A stretch of 64,000 bases of DNA from Schwartzia succinivorans DSM 10502 (GCF_900129225.1 NZ_FQUG01000006.1:88221-152220); one strand, 5' to 3'; shown: positions 16,772 to 26,978, numbered from the stretch's first letter. The notes: a model not told the origin generated them from the sequence alone. Numbers and translations: made by a program.

Positions 16772-16911
16772 TTGCTTGCAAGCCTTCTGTATAGATTTTC
16801 ATTTTTTTTCATAAGCTGCTTGGAAAGCTTTGACATAAGTTCTTTTATTGCAATGCTGTTTTGAGAGGTCAAGACAACGCGGGTTGTGTTATTTTTTTCT
16901 GTATTCTTCAT
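16768..16911 (-). CDS. Small putative antitoxin for the Doc toxin
   Basis: A 47-residue basic protein starting MKNTEKNNTTRVVLTSQN and ending RRLASK. GAGGTGA lies 8 bases before its ATG at 16911, and its stop overlaps the toxin start. The position, overlap and size indicate the cognate antitoxin. I see no clear Phd DNA-binding fold; about 47 residues is short for Phd (about 73). It may be a neutralising-only peptide or a member of a small antitoxin family. Confidence 0.72.
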   Translation of the reverse strand: MKNTEKNNTTRVVLTSQNSIAIKELMSKLSKQLMKKNENLYRRLASK

Positions 16912-17108
16912 ATTTCAGTTCACCTCATTTTATTATGTGTAATACCCACATCTAATTATAGCGCCGTAGTTGGAGTTTTACTATATGCAAAATGAACCCA
17001 TTGAGAGGTCTTCTCACGCTTCTAAAAACATGGTAAAATATAAATAACATGTGAGCGGCATGAAGGTGATTGGTGCCGCAACGGACGATTTGAAAGTGTG
17101 GGAAGAAA

Positions 17109-17594
17109 GTGAAATATTCATCAAAACTAAGTGACGCAGTACATATTCTGGCATTCATCGAGCTGCTGAGGGACCGCCTGCGGGCGTGTATGCCCTCCAA
17201 GCTTACCAGCGGAGAGATTGCACGGAGCATACATACCAATGCTTCCTTTGTGCGTCAGCTCATGATGCAGCTGAAGAAAGCAGGACTTCTGGTGAGCGAG
17301 CGCGGCGCGGCTAATCCCCGTCTCGGACGGCCCGCGGAGGAAATATCCCTCTACGATATATATCGTGCCGTGGAAGGGAACAAACCCCTTCTTCACCTGG
17401 ATGAAAACGTAAACGAAATGTGCGTTGTCGGAGTCCATATTCAGCTTGCGCTGCAGGAATCCTTTGATTCCATACAAAAGGCGGCTGAAAAAGAGATGCG
17501 CTCCATAACTCTTGCGAAGGTTATAGAGGACTATCATAAAAGACTGCCTGAGGAAGCAGATGAAAAGCCCTGCTTTGGACGATTTGAAGGGTAA
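17109..17594 (+). CDS. Rrf2-family transcriptional regulator
   Basis: A 161-residue winged-helix regulator. The N-terminal part (YSSKLSDAVHILAFIELL) and the recognition region (TSGEIARSIHTNASFVRQLMMQLKKAGLL, about residues 33-61) followed by wing GRPAEEISLYDIYRAVEG match Rrf2. Only one Cys lies in the middle region, so the three-cysteine iron-sulfur site of IscR/NsrR is missing. This resembles the YwnA-like subgroup. GTG start at 17109 after GGAAG. No obvious target gene adjoins it. Confidence 0.88.
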   Translation: MKYSSKLSDAVHILAFIELLRDRLRACMPSKLTSGEIARSIHTNASFVRQLMMQLKKAGLLVSERGAANPRLGRPAEEISLYDIYRAVEGNKPLLHLDENVNEMCVVGVHIQLALQESFDSIQKAAEKEMRSITLAKVIEDYHKRLPEEADEKPCFGRFEG

Positions 17595-17636
17595 AGGGCC
17601 ATGAACGGCTGTATACTCATAACTTCATAGAATGCA

Positions 17637-17665
17637 AAAGGAGCCGCGATGCGGCTCCTTTTTTG
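17637..17665 (+). terminator. Terminator after the Rrf2 gene
   Basis: AAAAGGAGCCGC-GAT-GCGGCTCCTTTTTT. The symmetric A and T flanks could also terminate the Sel1 gene on the minus strand. Confidence 0.92.
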
Positions 17666-17676
17666 TGTTCTTTTAG

Positions 17677-20106
17677 TTATTTCTCCGCAAGTGCTTTCAT
17701 GCGCTGCTGCATTGCGGCGATTTCCTTCATATTCCCGTAGAGTCTTTCGTTGGCTTTTCTTTCCCATTCCTGTGCCTTTTCTTCATCCTCGGGTATGCCG
17801 TCGCCGCTTCTGTAGAGGTCGGCAAGCGCCTGCATGGCATCGGGATAGCCGTAGCCTGCGGCACGTTCGTAGAGTGCGACCGCGCGGTTTGTATCCTTTG
17901 GGCCTCCCTTGCCCCGGCGGCAGAGCTCTGCCATCTGGTAATAAAGGTAAGGTGCGTTGTAGCCTTCATATCCGACGGAAATGACATCCTCGTAGAGGGA
18001 ACGTGCTTTTTCGTAGTCCTGCGGGACGCCTCGTCCGAAGCGGTATATGTTTGCGAGGTAGAAGCGCGCTTCCAGGTTTCCTGCGGAGAGTGCTTTTTCG
18101 TAAAGCTCCTTTGCCTTTGCACAGTCCTGCTGTACATGCTGGCCTATGTCGTACATGAGTCCGAGGAGGGTTGTTCCCAGGCTGCTGCCTGAAGCGTCTG
18201 CCATGGAGAACCAGTGGAAGGCTTCGGCGAAGTCCTTCTCCTCTCCGAAGTATGCCAGTTCGCCAAGCTCGCACATGGCTCCGGGGTGACCGCCCTGGGC
18301 GGCTTTTTTGAACCATACTGCTGCTTCCGCGTCGTCTTCGGTTACGACTTTTCCTCGGGAGTAGGCAAGTCCTACCTCGTATTGTGCCGACGGGTTTCCT
18401 TTTTCGGCGGCTTTTCTGTAGCAGGCGAGAGATTTTTCCCCGTTACGGGGGAGTATGTTCTCAAAGCCTGATTCGTAGAGGCAGCCGAGAGCGTAGATGG
18501 CAGGAACAAAGTCCGTTTCCGCGGCCTTCTCAAGGCAGGATACTGTCTTTTCGGGAGCGGGAGCAGTGCCTTCCCAGCCGTCACGGTACATGATGCTGAG
18601 GGCGTAGAGGGCAGGGCCGTAGCTGTTTGCCGCGGCTTTTTCATACCATTTTTTTGCTTCTTCAGGATTTGCTTCAAGGTGAAAGCCTGTGCTGTCGGTC
18701 TTGTCCGACTGCAGGAGGTCTCCGATGGCGCAGGCGGCATCCTCGGCATAGATGCAGTCGGCATCAGCGGCGCAGATTTTGTACTCCTCTATTGCCCTTT
18801 TGAAATATGACGGAAGGGCGCGTCCGTCCTCGTGAAGCCGTCCGAGGAAAAAGTGTGCGGAGGAAGAGCCCATTTCCGCGGCTTTGTTAAACCATTCCAG
18901 GGCTTTTGTGAAGTCGGTCTCGGGGCCTCCCGCGTATGGCTCCGAGTATATGCGGCCAATCATGACCGCGCCTTCGCTTATGCCGTCCTCCAGAGCTTTT
19001 TTGTAAAATTCCAGTGCCTTCATCGGCTCCTGTTTTTTGAAAAGGAAAAGCGAGCCCAGCTCCATCCACGCTTCAATGTCCGGGTCGTTATCGGTCTGGG
19101 TTGCGGCGATGAAAAGCTCTGCCGCGCTGTCGTAGAGACCTTCTCCGCGGGCAATGCTTCCAAGCGCAAAGAGGGCGTCGCCGTTTTCTTTTTCTGCGGC
19201 GAGGTTAAGATATTTTTTTGCTTTTTCGATATCCGGCTTTATTTCCGGCTCGCAGCCTCTCCGGTAGAGCTGTCCCAGGTGGAGCATGCAGGATTCGTTC
19301 TCCTTCTCCACGCCTTTTTCAAAGTAGGAGACGGCGCGGCTGATGTCTCTTTCCGCGTAATCGTCCTGAGTGTAGAGGCTTCCGAGCCATGAGTAGGCTT
19401 CGTCGTTTCCATGCTCAAGTGCCTGCAGGAAGTAATTTTTTGCTTTTTCGTAGTCCTTCGGAACGTCAGTGCCTTCGAAGTACAGTGCGCCGAGAATACA
19501 TTCTGCCATGTCGAAATGCTCCGCAGCAGCTTTTTCATAGCAGTCAATGGCGGCATTTATGTCGACCTCTGTGCCGATGCCCTCGCGGTACATACGTGCC
19601 AGTGCCGTGAGCGGGATGGACTCGCCGTTTGCTGCCGCGCGCTTCATGAAGGAAAAGGCTTTTTCCTCGTTTTTTTCAACTCCGTCGCCGTGCAGGTAGA
19701 GATGGGAAAGAGAGTACAGGGCAGGAGCGTAGTCCTTTTCGGCGGCTTTTTCAAAGTATTTGACAGCCTTTTCCATGTCGGAAGGTACTTCTTCGTCGCC
19801 GCCTTCGTATATCTGTCCGAGTGAGCAGGCTGCTTCGGCGCTGCCTGCTTTTTCCGCTTCCTCGTATATAGCTATTGCGCGTTTTATGTCGCGCTTTGTG
19901 CCTATGCCGTAGCGCAGGCTTTCCGCGAGGTAGTCTGCCGCGGCGGTGTGGCCGTGCTTTGCGGCTGCCTCAAAGTATTTATTTGCCTTTTCAAGGTCCT
20001 GTTCTCCGTCTTCACCGTTGCGATATTTTAAGCCGAGCAAAAAAAGCTCATCCGGGTTCTCCGGCATCGGCTGAATGGCGTTTTTTATCCAGTCTCCGAT
20101 TCCCAT
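17677..20106 (-). CDS. Large Sel1-repeat (TPR-like) protein
   Basis: An 809-residue protein made almost entirely of about 20 Sel1-like helical repeats of 33-40 residues, each with patterns such as A..LG.LY..G.G...D..KA..Y.EKAA. There is no signal peptide and no transmembrane segment. Sel1 proteins act as adaptors in protein complexes; its partner is unknown. AGGAGG precedes the start. It is 18 bases after the Ppx/GppA gene and probably co-transcribed with it. Confidence 0.92.
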   Translation of the reverse strand: MGIGDWIKNAIQPMPENPDELFLLGLKYRNGEDGEQDLEKANKYFEAAAKHGHTAAADYLAESLRYGIGTKRDIKRAIAIYEEAEKAGSAEAACSLGQIYEGGDEEVPSDMEKAVKYFEKAAEKDYAPALYSLSHLYLHGDGVEKNEEKAFSFMKRAAANGESIPLTALARMYREGIGTEVDINAAIDCYEKAAAEHFDMAECILGALYFEGTDVPKDYEKAKNYFLQALEHGNDEAYSWLGSLYTQDDYAERDISRAVSYFEKGVEKENESCMLHLGQLYRRGCEPEIKPDIEKAKKYLNLAAEKENGDALFALGSIARGEGLYDSAAELFIAATQTDNDPDIEAWMELGSLFLFKKQEPMKALEFYKKALEDGISEGAVMIGRIYSEPYAGGPETDFTKALEWFNKAAEMGSSSAHFFLGRLHEDGRALPSYFKRAIEEYKICAADADCIYAEDAACAIGDLLQSDKTDSTGFHLEANPEEAKKWYEKAAANSYGPALYALSIMYRDGWEGTAPAPEKTVSCLEKAAETDFVPAIYALGCLYESGFENILPRNGEKSLACYRKAAEKGNPSAQYEVGLAYSRGKVVTEDDAEAAVWFKKAAQGGHPGAMCELGELAYFGEEKDFAEAFHWFSMADASGSSLGTTLLGLMYDIGQHVQQDCAKAKELYEKALSAGNLEARFYLANIYRFGRGVPQDYEKARSLYEDVISVGYEGYNAPYLYYQMAELCRRGKGGPKDTNRAVALYERAAGYGYPDAMQALADLYRSGDGIPEDEEKAQEWERKANERLYGNMKEIAAMQQRMKALAEK

Positions 20107-20124
20107 ATTTATGTGTCCTCCTGT

Positions 20125-21036
20125 TTATTGCATTTTTGAAAGTATTTCGCTGTATAAGAAGCCTTCCCGTACGCCTGAGTCACTGTAGACTGCCTGCTTT
20201 ACGCCGAAATGGCGGAAGAGGGTGTCGGCTATGACGAGGCCGGGGAGAAGGGTGTGTATGCGGTCGGGGTCCGCGCGGAGCAGTACAAGAAGCTCGCCCT
20301 CGGGGATATTGTCTCCCAGGGCGAAGCGCGACAAAAGCTGGGATAGCTTTTCCGTGTCCATCGTGCGGTTGTCTGTGGGCAGCCCGAAGCATGAGTTGTA
20401 AACGGCGCGTGCTCCCTTGAAGGTTCCTCCGATGCCGCAGATGAAGGGGGCTTCTATTCCTGACCATGTGGAGAGGTCAAGCTCCTTTTCGGCGGTTTTC
20501 CGCATGGCGGTAATTTCATCGGGTGTGGGGAGAGTTGCCTTTACCCGTCCTGTTCTTAAAGCCAGGGAGCCGAGGGGGAGGCTGGCCTGCCGCTTTATTT
20601 CCTTCTTTTCGTAGAGTACCAGCTCAGTGCTGCCGCCGCCGATGTCTATGAGAAGACCGCTGTCCTCCGGGACATCATGGGTTGCGCCCACGAAATCAAA
20701 GAGAGCTTCCTCGTCGCCTGAAAGCACGCGTATGGATATGCCCGTTTCCTCCTCGATACGGGACACTGCCTCGCGGCTGTTTTTGGCGTTTCTGAGGGCG
20801 GCTGTGGTGAAGGCCGCGACGTTTTTTATGGAAAGGCGCTTCAGGAAGTCCTTGAACTCCGTTAGGACGGAAACGGCTTTTTCTATGCCTTCCTCCTGCA
20901 TGACACCGTCCTTTACGTAGGAAGCCAGCCCGACTATCTGTTTTCTTTTCAGAAGCTGCTCGGGGCATCCGCTGCCGACCTCATATAGAGCCATGCGGAC
21001 GGTATTGGAACCGATGTCGATGACTGCCTGTATCAT
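20125..21036 (-). CDS. Ppx/GppA-family exopolyphosphatase
   Basis: A 303-residue ASKHA-fold phosphatase. The N-terminal phosphate motif is VIDIGSNTVRMALYEV, the second is LLIDIGGGSTELVLY, and GSLALR and CGIGGTFKGARAVY follow. The family hydrolyses polyphosphate or the 5' phosphate of pppGpp. The length corresponds to the two-domain short form. It leads a two-gene minus-strand unit with the Sel1 protein; the start follows AAAAGGAGAAA. Confidence 0.9.
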   Translation of the reverse strand: MIQAVIDIGSNTVRMALYEVGSGCPEQLLKRKQIVGLASYVKDGVMQEEGIEKAVSVLTEFKDFLKRLSIKNVAAFTTAALRNAKNSREAVSRIEEETGISIRVLSGDEEALFDFVGATHDVPEDSGLLIDIGGGSTELVLYEKKEIKRQASLPLGSLALRTGRVKATLPTPDEITAMRKTAEKELDLSTWSGIEAPFICGIGGTFKGARAVYNSCFGLPTDNRTMDTEKLSQLLSRFALGDNIPEGELLVLLRADPDRIHTLLPGLVIADTLFRHFGVKQAVYSDSGVREGFLYSEILSKMQ

Positions 21037-21176
21037 AAAATTTCTCCTTTTACTTTGCGTCCGTTGGCTGGGGAAGCATTTTTCATGTACTATTATCCTA
21101 CCATATTTTAACGCTGTATGTTGCGAAAATTTCTGAAAAGAAATATATTGTAACAGGATGTGTTTGGAGGTGCTTT

Positions 21177-21782
21177 ATGGACAAGAATGAACTGCCGTAT
21201 TTTACCGTGGGAGAAAACGGTTATGGCGGAGCACAGGGATGGTTTACCGACAAGTGGATGAATATAGGCGGCTGCGCGGCTGTCACCGCCTGCGATTCAA
21301 GCATATATTTCGACCTTTACAGGGGGACCAGGCTCTATCCGAAGGACATGAATAATATCACCCGTGAGGATTATATTGATTTCGGTATGGAAATGAAGCC
21401 ATATCTGAAGCCCCGCTTCACGGGAATAGATACTCTCAAGATATATATCAACGGTGTCAAGGATTTCCTTTTTGACAAGGGAGAAGACAAGCTTTATCTG
21501 GCCCCCTTTGACGGGACGGAGCCGTACAGGTCAGCGAGGAGTCTGGTAAAGACACAGATAGATGATGGATTTCCTATACCGACGCTTACGCTGAGACACA
21601 GCGCGCCTGCAATGGCGGATTATGTGTGGCATTGGTACCTCATAACGGGCTACCGCTACGAAAACGGAGTGGATTTGGTGAAGGTAGTGACCTACGGAAC
21701 CTGGCGCTGGCTGGCCTTTGATATGCTGTGGAGCACGGGCTACAGCAGAAAGGGCGGGATGGTGATTTGGGGGGAGAAGTAG
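21177..21782 (+). CDS. Hypothetical protein, possible C39-like cysteine-peptidase fold
   Basis: A 201-residue soluble protein with GGAGGTG before its ATG. WMNIGGCAAVTACDSSIYF (around residue 33) followed far downstream by YVWHWYLITGYRYENG resembles the Cys and His blocks of C39-like papain-fold proteins (often GCxPT/A... and HWVVVxGY). There is no signal peptide. Function is unknown and the fold assignment is tentative. Confidence 0.55.
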   Translation: MDKNELPYFTVGENGYGGAQGWFTDKWMNIGGCAAVTACDSSIYFDLYRGTRLYPKDMNNITREDYIDFGMEMKPYLKPRFTGIDTLKIYINGVKDFLFDKGEDKLYLAPFDGTEPYRSARSLVKTQIDDGFPIPTLTLRHSAPAMADYVWHWYLITGYRYENGVDLVKVVTYGTWRWLAFDMLWSTGYSRKGGMVIWGEK

Positions 21783-21835
21783 GGAAAAATTGATAATTTT
21801 ACGTTTTATGATTTATGTTAGTTTACTGCTTCATA

Positions 21836-22312
21836 CTTGTTTCAGACGGGGCTTTGCCCCTTCTGACTTCCCCACACGGGGGGAGACCCCCGTGACCCCC
21901 TCTAACCGCCTGACGGCTCGAGGAACCCGCGGCGTTACACTCGTGGCAGGCTGTACACTCCGTCTCCCGCGTCTATACTGTATTACTAAAGCCGATTAGT
22001 GGTAGGCGTTATATTTCCGCAAATAAGTTAAACTCGTTTCAGCTTTCGTACAAGTTTCAGACGTGGCTAGCTCTGTCGTGCTTGCTCCCCCCGACAGCCT
22101 TCGGCTGCCACCCCCCTCTCGGAAGGGGGCTTTTAACGGCCTCCCTCCATGAGGGAGGTGGCACGCTGAAAGCGTGACGGAGGGAGAGAGTAGAGTTGGC
22201 CGCGGGAAAAGAAAAAAGCGAAGCGTTAAAAAGAAAGGTGTCCAGCGGGAACGTAGTTCCTGCGGTGGGGAAGTGCGAAGGGGCAAAGCCCCGTCTGAAA
22301 GAAGTATTAAAG
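21836..22312. repeat. Large dispersed element, copy 3, with inserted palindromes
   Basis: Left arm about 21836-22005 (TTTCAGACGGGGCTTTGCCCC to GATTAGTGGTAG). Right-arm 3' part about 22195-22312 (GGCCGCGGGAAAAG, GGGAACGTAGTTCCTGCGG, GGGCAAAGCCCCGTCTGAAA). Between them is a REP-like block at 22078-22192 with GACAGCCTTCGGCTG and CCTCCCTCCATGAGGGAGG hairpins. The right arm here ends with the left-arm-type hairpin CCCCGTCTGAAA, direct evidence that the arms are homologous. Bases 22313-22455 show nothing. Confidence 0.8.
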
Positions 22313-22455
22313 CTGAGGTAAATATAGAGCACAAGGAAATAAATTTAGCCAATCGAATAAAATTTTTGAGTAGCATCTAAGCCAATCGAATATATTCGGG
22401 AATATGACATGATGATTTCAGGATATGTTATAGCTAAATGCTTGTATGCAGGCAG

Positions 22456-22504
22456 CAAAAAAGGGTTATCTCCAAAGCCTTGTGCTTTGTGAGATAACCC
22501 TTTA
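22456..22504 (-). terminator. Terminator of gyrA
   Basis: AAAGGGTTATCTC pairs with GAGATAACCCTTT around an inner AAAGC/GCTTT stem; a T run follows on the minus strand. Confidence 0.92.
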
Positions 22505-22511
22505 ATATTTC

Positions 22512-24950
22512 TTATTCCGATTTCTGATCCATTACAGCCAACGACGCGACTCTGTCGCCGTTCTCTGTCTTCATCAGTGTCACACCCTGAGTGTTTCTGC
22601 TGATTACGGAGATTTCATCCACGTTGGTGCGGATTACTATTCCCTCCTGGGTGATGAGCATGAGCTCCTGGTTCGGTGTTACGACCTTGAGGCCTACAAC
22701 AGCGCCGGTCTTTTCAGTGACCTTCATGTTGATGACACCCTTACCGCCTCTCTGCTGTACGCGGTACTCGGTGGCTGCCGTGCGTTTGCCGTAGCCTTCC
22801 TCTGTGACTGTCAGGACTTCGCTGTCCTCTTTGACAGTATCCATGCCTACGACTTCGTCCATGTCGTTCAGGCGGATGCCGTGTACACCGCGAGCCTGAC
22901 GGCCCATGGAGCGTACATCGTCCTCCTCGAACATGATGGCAAGTCCGTCGCGGGTTCCGAGGATTATGCGGCGTTCACCGTCGGTGAAGCGTACTCCGAT
23001 AAGCTCATCGTCTTCATCCAGCGTGAGTGCGATAAGACCGCCCTTGCGCGCTGTATCGTACTCCTTGAGGCCCGTTTTCTTGACGATACCTTTTTTCGTC
23101 GCCATGAAGAGGAAGCGGTCCTCTCTGTATTCGCGGATAGGAATGACTGCCGTGATAGTCTCTCCGCTTGCAAGGGGAAGGAGATTTACGATAGCCGTGC
23201 CCTTCGCCTGACGTGTCGCCTCAGGGATATCGTAGCCCTTGAGACGGTAAACAAGTCCGCGGTTCGTGAAGAACATGATGGTGTGATGTGTCGTAGTGAT
23301 GAGAAGGTGCTCGACGAAATCCGTCTCCTTCGTTCCCATGCCCGTTACGCCGCGGCCGCCGCGTTTCTGGTTGCGGTATGTGGTGAGGGGCATGCGCTTC
23401 ACGTAACCGCCGTGGGTTACTGTGATGACAACATCTTCCTCTGCGATGAGGTCCTCGATATCCATGTCAGCGCCGGAAAGTGTGATGCGTGTGCGGCGGT
23501 CGTCGCCGTACTGCTCTTTGACCTTCGTGAGCTCTTCCTTGATGATGCCGAAGATTTTTCCTTCGTCAGCGAGGACACCCTGCAAGTATGCGATGGTTTT
23601 CAAGATTTCCTGATATTCTTCCTCAATCTTCTCGCGCTCGAGACCTGTGAGACGCTGGAGACGGAGGTCGAGAATAGCCTGAGCCTGCTTCTCCGTAAGA
23701 CCGAAGCCGTCCATGAGCGCCTGACGGGCGATATCTGCCGTGCGGCTTTCGCGGATGGTGGAGATGACAGCATCCAGATGGTCCAGAGCTATTGTCAAGC
23801 CCTGCAATATGTGAGCGCGGGCCTGTGCTTTGTTGAGTTCGTATTTCGTCCTGCGTGTGATGACATCCTTCTGATGCTCAACGTAGTAATGAAGCACCTC
23901 TTTGAGGTTCAGTACGCGGGGACGTCCGTCAACGAGAGCCAGCATGATGACACCGAAGCTGTCCTGCAGCTGGGTGTGCTTGTAAAGCTGGTTCAGAAGA
24001 ACATTCGCGTTTGCGTCGCGGCGAAGCTCCATTACAATGCTCATACCGTTGCGGTCGGATTCATCACGGAGAGCCGTGATGCCCTCAATCTGCTTGTCGC
24101 GGACGAGCTCGGCGATCTTTTCCACGAGACGCGCCTTGTTGACCTGATACGGAAGCTCCGTAACAATGATTCGCTGCTTGCCGTTGGACATAGTCTCGAT
24201 ATGAGCCTCGGCACGCATTGTGATAACGCCGCGGCCAGTGCGGTAAGCGCTCTTTATGCCGTCAAGACCGAGAATCTGTCCTGCCGTCGGGAAATCCGGT
24301 CCCTTGATGACAGTCATAAGCTCGTCAACAGTCGTTTCAGGATTGTCGATGAGCATGAGAACACCGTCGATTACCTCGCGCATGTTGTGCGGAGGAATAT
24401 TCGTCGCCATACCGACGGCGATACCAGACGAGCCGTTTACGAGAAGCTGCGGGAATTTCGACGGGAGAACGGAAGGTTCCTTTAAGGATTCATCATAGTT
24501 CGGAACGAACTCGACTGTATCCTTGTCGATATCCTGAAGCATAAGCTCAGCGATTTTCGACATGCGGACCTCTGTGTATCGCATAGCAGCCGCCGGGTCG
24601 CCGTCCACGGAGCCGAAGTTTCCGTGACCGTCAGCCATAGGGTAGCGGATGGAGAAATCCTGGGCCATACGCACGATAGCATCGTAGACCGAGCTGTCAC
24701 CGTGCGGATGATATTTACCGAGAACCTCACCGACGATACGGGCCGATTTCTTGTAGGGCTTGTTGGAGCCCATGCCCGCTTCCTGCATAGCGTACAGAAT
24801 GCGGCGGTGTACCGGTTTCAGACCGTCGCGGACGTCAGGCAGCGCACGCGCGACGATAACGCTCATGGCGTAATCGATGTACGAGTTTGACATCACGTCC
24901 GAGAGGTTTACCGGCAAAACTTTATCCTTGCCAAAATCCAAAAAACTCAC
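22512..24950 (-). CDS. gyrA: DNA gyrase subunit A
   Basis: The 812-residue breakage-reunion subunit of gyrase, which introduces negative supercoils. The catalytic Tyr is in [10 protein letters not shown] (about residue 123). The quinolone-determining region reads [17 protein letters not shown], with the drug-sensitive-type Ser and Asp. The C-terminal beta-pinwheel carries the GyrA box ([11 protein letters not shown]), so this is gyrase rather than topoisomerase IV. The frame starts at a GTG (24950), but AGGGG abuts it; a TTG at 24941 is better spaced. gyrB is not in the window. A TATAAT lies upstream on the minus strand at 24989-24994. Confidence 0.97.
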   Translation of the reverse strand: MSFLDFGKDKVLPVNLSDVMSNSYIDYAMSVIVARALPDVRDGLKPVHRRILYAMQEAGMGSNKPYKKSARIVGEVLGKYHPHGDSSVYDAIVRMAQDFSIRYPMADGHGNFGSVDGDPAAAMRYTEVRMSKIAELMLQDIDKDTVEFVPNYDESLKEPSVLPSKFPQLLVNGSSGIAVGMATNIPPHNMREVIDGVLMLIDNPETTVDELMTVIKGPDFPTAGQILGLDGIKSAYRTGRGVITMRAEAHIETMSNGKQRIIVTELPYQVNKARLVEKIAELVRDKQIEGITALRDESDRNGMSIVMELRRDANANVLLNQLYKHTQLQDSFGVIMLALVDGRPRVLNLKEVLHYYVEHQKDVITRRTKYELNKAQARAHILQGLTIALDHLDAVISTIRESRTADIARQALMDGFGLTEKQAQAILDLRLQRLTGLEREKIEEEYQEILKTIAYLQGVLADEGKIFGIIKEELTKVKEQYGDDRRTRITLSGADMDIEDLIAEEDVVITVTHGGYVKRMPLTTYRNQKRGGRGVTGMGTKETDFVEHLLITTTHHTIMFFTNRGLVYRLKGYDIPEATRQAKGTAIVNLLPLASGETITAVIPIREYREDRFLFMATKKGIVKKTGLKEYDTARKGGLIALTLDEDDELIGVRFTDGERRIILGTRDGLAIMFEEDDVRSMGRQARGVHGIRLNDMDEVVGMDTVKEDSEVLTVTEEGYGKRTAATEYRVQQRGGKGVINMKVTEKTGAVVGLKVVTPNQELMLITQEGIVIRTNVDEISVISRNTQGVTLMKTENGDRVASLAVMDQKSE

Positions 24951-25194
24951 CCCTGTATGTGTGATTTGTAGACATAATCAGACTCTTAATTATAACGTAT
25001 TTTTTCGGATTTTTCCATAGGCTGCGTGTTGTACATTTATGTAGGATACGTTCCTTTTGATTTGATCTCTGCACAATCATTTGGGGATAACATGTCCAGA
25101 AATCATCATGTCATATTTGGAATATATCCGATTCTGTACGTATATCCATTGTACGCATTAAAATTTTATGAACGCATATAGTTCTGTGTATCGC

Positions 25195-25375
25195 TAGCCA
25201 CAAATTGGCTTGGGCACGACAGTAAATTCGCGGGTTGACGTGCAATTCGCTTTAAAATAAAATCACGCCGCGGGAAAAGAAAAAAAGCGAAGCGTTAAAA
25301 AGGAGAGTGTCCAGCGGGAACGTAGTTCCTGCGGTGGGGAAGAGCGAAGGGGCGACGCCCCTTCGCATGGAGTAT
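25195..25375. repeat. Large dispersed element, isolated right arm
   Basis: GCCACAAATTGGC, ACGACAGTAAATTCGCGGG, AATTCGCTTTAAAATAAAATC, CGCCGCGGGAAAAG, GGGAACGTAGTTCCTGCGG and AGGGGCGACGCCCC occur in order. No left arm precedes it. Bases 24995-25194 are AT-rich with no feature I recognise. Confidence 0.8.
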
Positions 25376-25461
25376 TTAGCTATAACGAGATTTAAAAATT
25401 TCTATCTGATTTCCACAAATAACTCCCATATATTCTATGCACGATTCAGCCATAAATTTCT

Positions 25462-26060
25462 CTCAGACGGGGCTTTGCCCCTTCTGGCTTCCCCACACGG
25501 GGGACAAATTCCCCCATGTCCCCTTTATTTAACCGCTCCTCACGTCGCTCTGGAAACCCGCGGCGATACACTCGTGGCAGGCTGCACACTCCGTCGCCCG
25601 CGTCTTTACTGTATTACTGAAGCCAATTAGTGATATTTTTTTACATAGAGGCATGTCCTATATTATTCATCTCTACACAACGATTTGTCCCTAATTGGCT
25701 CTGCCACGACAGTAAATTCGCGGGCTGACGTGCAATATAGCCTCCCTCCATGAGGGTGTCAACATGCCGGTGGCATGTTGGCTTTGCACGCGTAGCGTGA
25801 CGGAGGGAGTGAATAAAATCACGCCGCGTGAAAAGGAAAAAAGCGAAGCGTTTGAGGTAGGTGTTGACATGCCGGGGGCATGTCAACTTAGCGGGAACGT
25901 AGTTCCTGCGGTGGGGATGTGCGAAGGGGCAAAGCCCCTTCGCATACAAGGTTTCGCTATAACGAAACATAAGATATTTATCCGATTTCCGAAAGTGAAT
26001 CCGATATATTTCATATTTCGTCCAGCCATAAAAATGTTTCAGACGGGGCTTTGCTATAAC
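25462..26060. repeat. Large dispersed element, copy with both arms plus a stub
   Basis: Left arm 25462-25635, right arm 25683-25950, and a 25-base left-arm stub (TTTCAGACGGGGCTTTGC) at 26036-26060. The right arm carries a REP-like palindrome (about 25741-25812) and a GTTGACATGCC-GGG-GGCATGTCAAC hairpin (about 25862-25885). Bases 26061-26161 lead into the toxin-antitoxin module. Confidence 0.8.
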
Positions 26061-26161
26061 GGATTTTTCGAAATAGCTTTTGCACATTTCGCCTTCATGT
26101 ATTTCTTGCCTTATGATGATGTTTAAGTTATCATATAAATGGGATGGGGGATTGAACAGAA

Positions 26162-26523
26162 GTGTACAAAATATATTTTTATGCAGATAAAAATGGAAAT
26201 ATGCCTGTTCGTGAATATATCAAAGAGCTTGCAGCGAAGAAAGATAAAGACAGCAGGATAAAGTTGAATAAAATTCGGGACTACATCAACGCACTAAGCA
26301 ATATGGAGCTACAATAGGGGAACCGTATATGAAGAAGCTGGAAGGCGAAATATGGGAGCTCCGTCCTTTGCGGGACAGAATTTTATTTGCGGCGTGGACA
26401 GGAAGTAGTTTTGTACTTATTAGTCATTTTGTTAAAAAAATACAAAAAACACCACTCTCTGAAATTGAGAAGGCGAAGCGTCTTTTGAAGGAATATCTCG
26501 AAAGGAGTGAAAATGATGGATAA
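26162..26523 (+). pseudogene. HigB/RelE-type toxin, frameshifted
   Basis: The first part, from GTG at 26162, reads VYKIYFYADKNGNMPVREYI and ends early at a stop after NALSNMELQ. The second part is in a different frame (TIGEPYMKKLEGEIWELRPL, then FVLISHFVKKIQKTP) and contains the conserved LxxGxxELR-type core. Adding one A in AGCAATATGG near 26300 restores a single frame reading ALSKYGATIGEPYMKKL. The restored protein would be about 121 residues, normal for phage-derived Gp49/HigB toxins. It may be a true inactivating deletion or a sequencing error. A shorter product from ATG 26329 would lack the N-terminal half. Confidence 0.85.
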
Positions 26524-26872
26524 AGAATATAAAAAAGCTATCGCTCACGCACAGGCTTGCCTGGAAGATGCAAGGCAGCGTGGAGAAGAAGCAATTGGTG
26601 GAAGTTGGGATGACGAGTTCGAGAAAGAGATTTTTACGCCGGAAGAAATCGCGGAAAGTGATTTGCGCGTTGCCCTTATCGGGGAATTGATTAAAGCACG
26701 GAACGAAAAAGGAATCACTCAGAGAAAGCTGGAAGAATTGAGCGGAGTGAGTCAGCCTGTTATTGCACGCATCGAAAAGGGAAATATCAGCCCGCAGATT
26801 GGCACGCTTATTAAACTGCTCGCGCCACTGGGAAAGACATTAGGAATTGTTCCTTTGCAGTCAAATTCGTGA
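26513..26872 (+). CDS. HigA-type XRE antitoxin
   Basis: A 119-residue protein with a C-terminal Cro/C1 helix-turn-helix (LIKARNEKGITQRKLEELSGVSQPVIARIEKG, about residues 62-95) and a charged N-terminal region. Toxin-first order and overlap with the toxin's end fit HigBA, where the antitoxin binds the operator and the toxin. The ATG at 26513 follows AAAGGAG. It remains intact although the toxin is broken. Confidence 0.85.
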   Translation: MMDKEYKKAIAHAQACLEDARQRGEEAIGGSWDDEFEKEIFTPEEIAESDLRVALIGELIKARNEKGITQRKLEELSGVSQPVIARIEKGNISPQIGTLIKLLAPLGKTLGIVPLQSNS

Positions 26873-26949
26873 AAACGAAAAGAACGGGTACTTTCAAAAC
26901 TGAAAAATTTTAAGGTTTTGAACGCAGAATCAAACCGTAAACAAAAAAC

Positions 26950-26978
26950 GAGCCGTCGATTGTAAAAATCGGCGGCTC
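26950..26978. terminator. Terminator between higA and the Ntn hydrolase gene
   Basis: GAGCCGTCGAT-TGTAAAA-ATCGGCGGCTC with AAAAAA before it on the plus strand, which gives a T run on the minus strand, so it most likely ends the minus-strand hydrolase transcript. The AT-rich stretch just upstream (CAAAACTGAAAAATTTT) resembles 29300-29330 next to another CCGACGATT hairpin. Confidence 0.7.

Noticed and set aside
21797-22380. Short frames starting with RRGFAPSDFPT-like text in several repeats
   Set aside because: The same peptide appears wherever the large repeat occurs, with frameshifts and both orientations; it is translation of a non-coding repeat.
22881-24485. 534-residue open frame on the plus strand
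   Set aside because: It is the mirror of gyrA, which has clear motifs on the minus strand; the frame has no recognisable domains and no ribosome binding site.
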